From an uncultured Oxalobacteraceae bacterium (GTDB taxonomy: Bacteria; Pseudomonadota; Gammaproteobacteria; Burkholderiales; Burkholderiaceae_D): a DNA stretch of 22,295 bases. The translations under genes were made by a program, and so were the position numbers. Positions 20,346-22,295 of this stretch are shown one piece after another (the stretch's first letter is position 1; each line of letters opens with the position of its first letter). Below the pieces are notes generated by a model that saw nothing but the letters and a program-made list of their open reading frames with translations, had not been told where the DNA came from and did no database searches. Location: positions 1 to 22,295 of the forward strand of contig CALKVB010000187.1 of NCBI GenBank assembly GCA_937996605.1, read 5' to 3'.

Positions 20346-21485
20346 TCAAATATCCTTATAACGCGTTCTGTTCACAACGTCGCTAATAGTCTGTATGGAA
20401 ACCCTGTAGTTTCCGGCGAGCGCAGCTAGTGGGGCACCTTTTGCTCTCTTGCTTCGGATCTCCAAGACTTGCTCTTCAGTAAACTTTGCGTTGGGGTTCT
20501 TCACGCCTCGATGATGAGTCCCATCTCGAATCTTGTCTGCCGCGTTCTTCTTTGCGTCGCCAACCGTCAAGCAGCCCGGACTCACACAATCCTTGAACTT
20601 GCACCCGTGATGGACTTGCATGCCCTTAGGAACTTGGAGGCATCCGTTAAACGCTCGCCACGCAAAGTTGTGTGCCAAATAGTTTTTAGACTTGAATTTG
20701 GCACGTCCGTAACCGCCGCGGTCGCGACCTTTTAGCTCCCAAATCCAGTGCTCCTTTTTTCCCACCTTGATCTTCTTGGAGTTCTTCTCGACGTAGGCTT
20801 TGGCTTCGGCCTCATGCTCTGGCTGTAGACCAAGCTTTTTGGCTGCAGTTTTGGGCTTTGAATGTTTCTTGATCCCAGTTACTGAGCTCCATGCCCTTCC
20901 GTGACGAATGTTGTTAACAGTGTAGACAGAGCACTTGAGCTCGTCGGCGATCTTCGAGTCCGTCCAATCATTTTTGATGGCTTCAGCGATTTTCTTGGCG
21001 GTCTCTTCAGAAATCTTGGCATTGTAGTGTTTCTCTCCCACAAGCGAACGTCCTGCGCTGACTTGGTCATCTGCGTTGGCTTGCGCATCTCCGAGAGCCA
21101 AATGGTCCGGATGATTGCATAAGGTGTTGGCGCACAAATGACGAACATGGATCTCCGGACGAAGGGCAACGTTGTGCTCGATTTCGTAGGACGCGCGATG
21201 TGCCAACATCATTTTTCCCTTTGAGACACTGATCTGCCCGTATTCCCCGGTTTTGGATCCCGTCCAAATCCGACACAGTCCTTTGACGATCGATGTCTTC
21301 GGTCTTCCGGGTACAGACTTTTCTTCCAATCGTATCAGCACGCTCTGCTTCTGCTTTTCGGTCAGCTTGCATGGACCAAGAGTCTTGTGGAGTTCCGCAG
21401 TCTTTTGATCAAAGAACGGATACGCTTTGGACTCGTCATCCTTGCCATCAGCGAGCAAAGGCGGAGGTGATTCATCGATTTCCAT
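20346..21485 (-). CDS. HNH homing-type endonuclease with two tandem HNH-HTH units
   Basis: This 379-residue protein contains two copies of one architecture. Unit 1 has an HNH core (AHRASY 95-100, HVRHLCAN 113-120, CNHPDHL 123-129) and then a helix-turn-helix region (about 155-195, NAKISEETAKKIAEAI to VNNIRHG). Unit 2 has AHNFAWRAF (271-279), VHHGCKFKDCVSPGCL (291-306) and a second HTH (NAKFTEEQVLEIRSKRAKG to ISDVVNRTRY, 332-376). In unit 2 the last His of the HNH is replaced by Cys, so one active site may be altered. Such proteins nick or cut DNA and often spread by homing. It stands free immediately upstream of topoisomerase II. No intron or intein is visible in that gene. Confidence 0.87.
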   Translation of the reverse strand: MEIDESPPPLLADGKDDESKAYPFFDQKTAELHKTLGPCKLTEKQKQSVLIRLEEKSVPGRPKTSIVKGLCRIWTGSKTGEYGQISVSKGKMMLAHRASYEIEHNVALRPEIHVRHLCANTLCNHPDHLALGDAQANADDQVSAGRSLVGEKHYNAKISEETAKKIAEAIKNDWTDSKIADELKCSVYTVNNIRHGRAWSSVTGIKKHSKPKTAAKKLGLQPEHEAEAKAYVEKNSKKIKVGKKEHWIWELKGRDRGGYGRAKFKSKNYLAHNFAWRAFNGCLQVPKGMQVHHGCKFKDCVSPGCLTVGDAKKNAADKIRDGTHHRGVKNPNAKFTEEQVLEIRSKRAKGAPLAALAGNYRVSIQTISDVVNRTRYKDI

Positions 21486-21641
21486 GGTTGCGAATGTTTA
21501 CTTGTATAGAAACGAAAAAGTCATGCAAACTTTTGATTCACAAACGCACCGCTCATGTGCTGTCACAATTTGCTGGTTATCCATTTCATACAATCCAACT
21601 GAAAACTGGAAGAACCATGATTGCCGCGATTTTTTATTGAA

Positions 21642-22295
21642 TCATGCCTCGGTGGCGTTCAAAACGAATGTGGTCGTTTGAGCTCCACTTTGAAGTGTGC
21701 CAGCAATGTCTAGACCGTATTTGTTGGAATAGTACATGGTTAATGTTCCCGTGCTTGTTGCGAACGAGCCGAGAGTCCAGCGTTTTTGTAGTGCGAATGC
21801 TTCGGTCGTGCTTCCAAGGACACCAGTGTCTACGGCACCAGTTTTCAGAGAGGGCACGCGGTAGAGAGACACAGTGGCGTTGGTACTGGGAGAGGCGCCA
21901 ATGTAAAGGATGGCAAAGTAAGGAGAGCTGGGCAGTGAGGCCATGACCAATGTGGCAAGGCTTCCGGGCGTGATGGCGGGAGCCGGGGCTAAGGGAAGGA
22001 AAATGTCATCGGTGCCTTTCCAAAATCCGACGGGCACAGCTCCGGTGGTCAGTGCCATGGCAAATTGTCCATTGTTAGTGAGAATCACTTGAGATCCCAG
22101 GGCTGTCAGGGTGTTTCTCAAGGTCCAGGTAGATCCAATTCTCACATATGGGGTGATGACGGTTCCTGCGGAAAACAACATGGTCTTTTCCGAAAATGCT
22201 GCAAGGTTTTGAAAGGTGGTTTGGGTGGGCTCCGAAGTTCGATTCCACGTTTTGCCATCGTACGTGAACTTGTACAGGAAAAAGGTGGTGGCGTT
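21642..22295 (-). CDS. Beta-rich protein with Asp-box-like repeats, 5' end outside window
   Basis: The frame is open to the right edge, giving 218 visible residues and the C-terminus, which ends FVLNATEA. Composition is rich in Thr, Ser, Gly, Ala and Val with almost no charge, typical of all-beta secreted or virion-surface proteins. FTYDGKTWN (10-18) resembles the Asp-box S-x-D-x-G-x-T-W of sialidase/BNR beta-propellers, and GSTW and KRWTL later recur at propeller-blade-like positions. An internal ATG exists at 22181, but the sequence upstream continues in the same style, so the real start is outside. It may be a fibre or receptor-binding protein; this is inference from composition. Confidence 0.68.
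   Translation of the reverse strand, partial: NATTFFLYKFTYDGKTWNRTSEPTQTTFQNLAAFSEKTMLFSAGTVITPYVRIGSTWTLRNTLTALGSQVILTNNGQFAMALTTGAVPVGFWKGTDDIFLPLAPAPAITPGSLATLVMASLPSSPYFAILYIGASPSTNATVSLYRVPSLKTGAVDTGVLGSTTEAFALQKRWTLGSFATSTGTLTMYYSNKYGLDIAGTLQSGAQTTTFVLNATEA

Noticed and set aside
20346..21485. Endonuclease as part of an intron or intein in topoisomerase II
   Set aside because: Topoisomerase II is a continuous frame with all motifs in order, and the endonuclease lies outside it with its own ATG and stop.

Overview
The window looks like part of the genome of a large eukaryotic DNA virus (Nucleocytoviricota, the NCLDV group). It is about half G+C and is packed on both strands with short, intron-free genes. 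Gaps are usually under 150 bp and no gap exceeds 300 bp once every gene is placed. The marker genes are a compact type II DNA topoisomerase without the cellular C-terminal tail, a TK1-type thymidine kinase, a RING E3 ligase, a glutaredoxin and an HNH endonuclease. I cannot assign the family from the sequence alone. I see no rRNA, tRNA or CRISPR array.

Layout, left to right. Positions 1-771 (-) hold a membrane-anchored family 25 glycosyltransferase that runs off the left edge. Positions 877-2653 (+) carry a RING-finger protein, a SemiSWEET-sized PQ-loop protein and a small helical protein. Positions 2657-3975 (-) carry a glutaredoxin, an unknown protein and thymidine kinase. Positions 4095-5395 (+) carry a claudin-like tetraspan protein, an unknown protein and a proline-rich peptide. 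Positions 5396-6047 (-) carry a DUF1353-like protein and an unknown one. Positions 6152-7238 (+) carry a double zinc-knuckle protein and an acidic protein, and a 52-bp repeat occurs downstream of each of these two genes. Positions 7309-9633 (-) carry an unknown protein, three paralogous single-span membrane proteins and a coiled-coil protein. Positions 9760-10548 (+) encode a basic, SP-rich protein containing the histone H3 tail sequence ARTKQT. Positions 10575-11966 (-) carry a tetraspan protein and two unknown proteins. Positions 12023-16202 (+) form a five-gene run that includes a cytidylyltransferase-kinase fusion. Positions 16209-21485 (-) carry a frameshifted JAMM protease, topoisomerase II and a duplicated HNH-HTH endonuclease. 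Positions 21642-22295 (-) hold the end of a beta-rich protein that runs off the right edge.

By inference, the genes fall into four groups. Nucleotide and DNA metabolism is covered by thymidine kinase, topoisomerase II and glutaredoxin. Ubiquitin manipulation is covered by the RING ligase and the JAMM enzyme. Membrane and envelope building is covered by GT25, the cytidylyltransferase-kinase and many 1- to 4-span proteins. A few probable host-interaction factors remain. A recurrent AATAAA element lies 2-6 bases before the start codon of six genes and may be a promoter class. The most notable items are the JAMM gene, whose two halves join by a +1 shift at CGT-TGA; the bifunctional CDP-headgroup enzyme; the H3-tail mimic; and the claudin-like protein.
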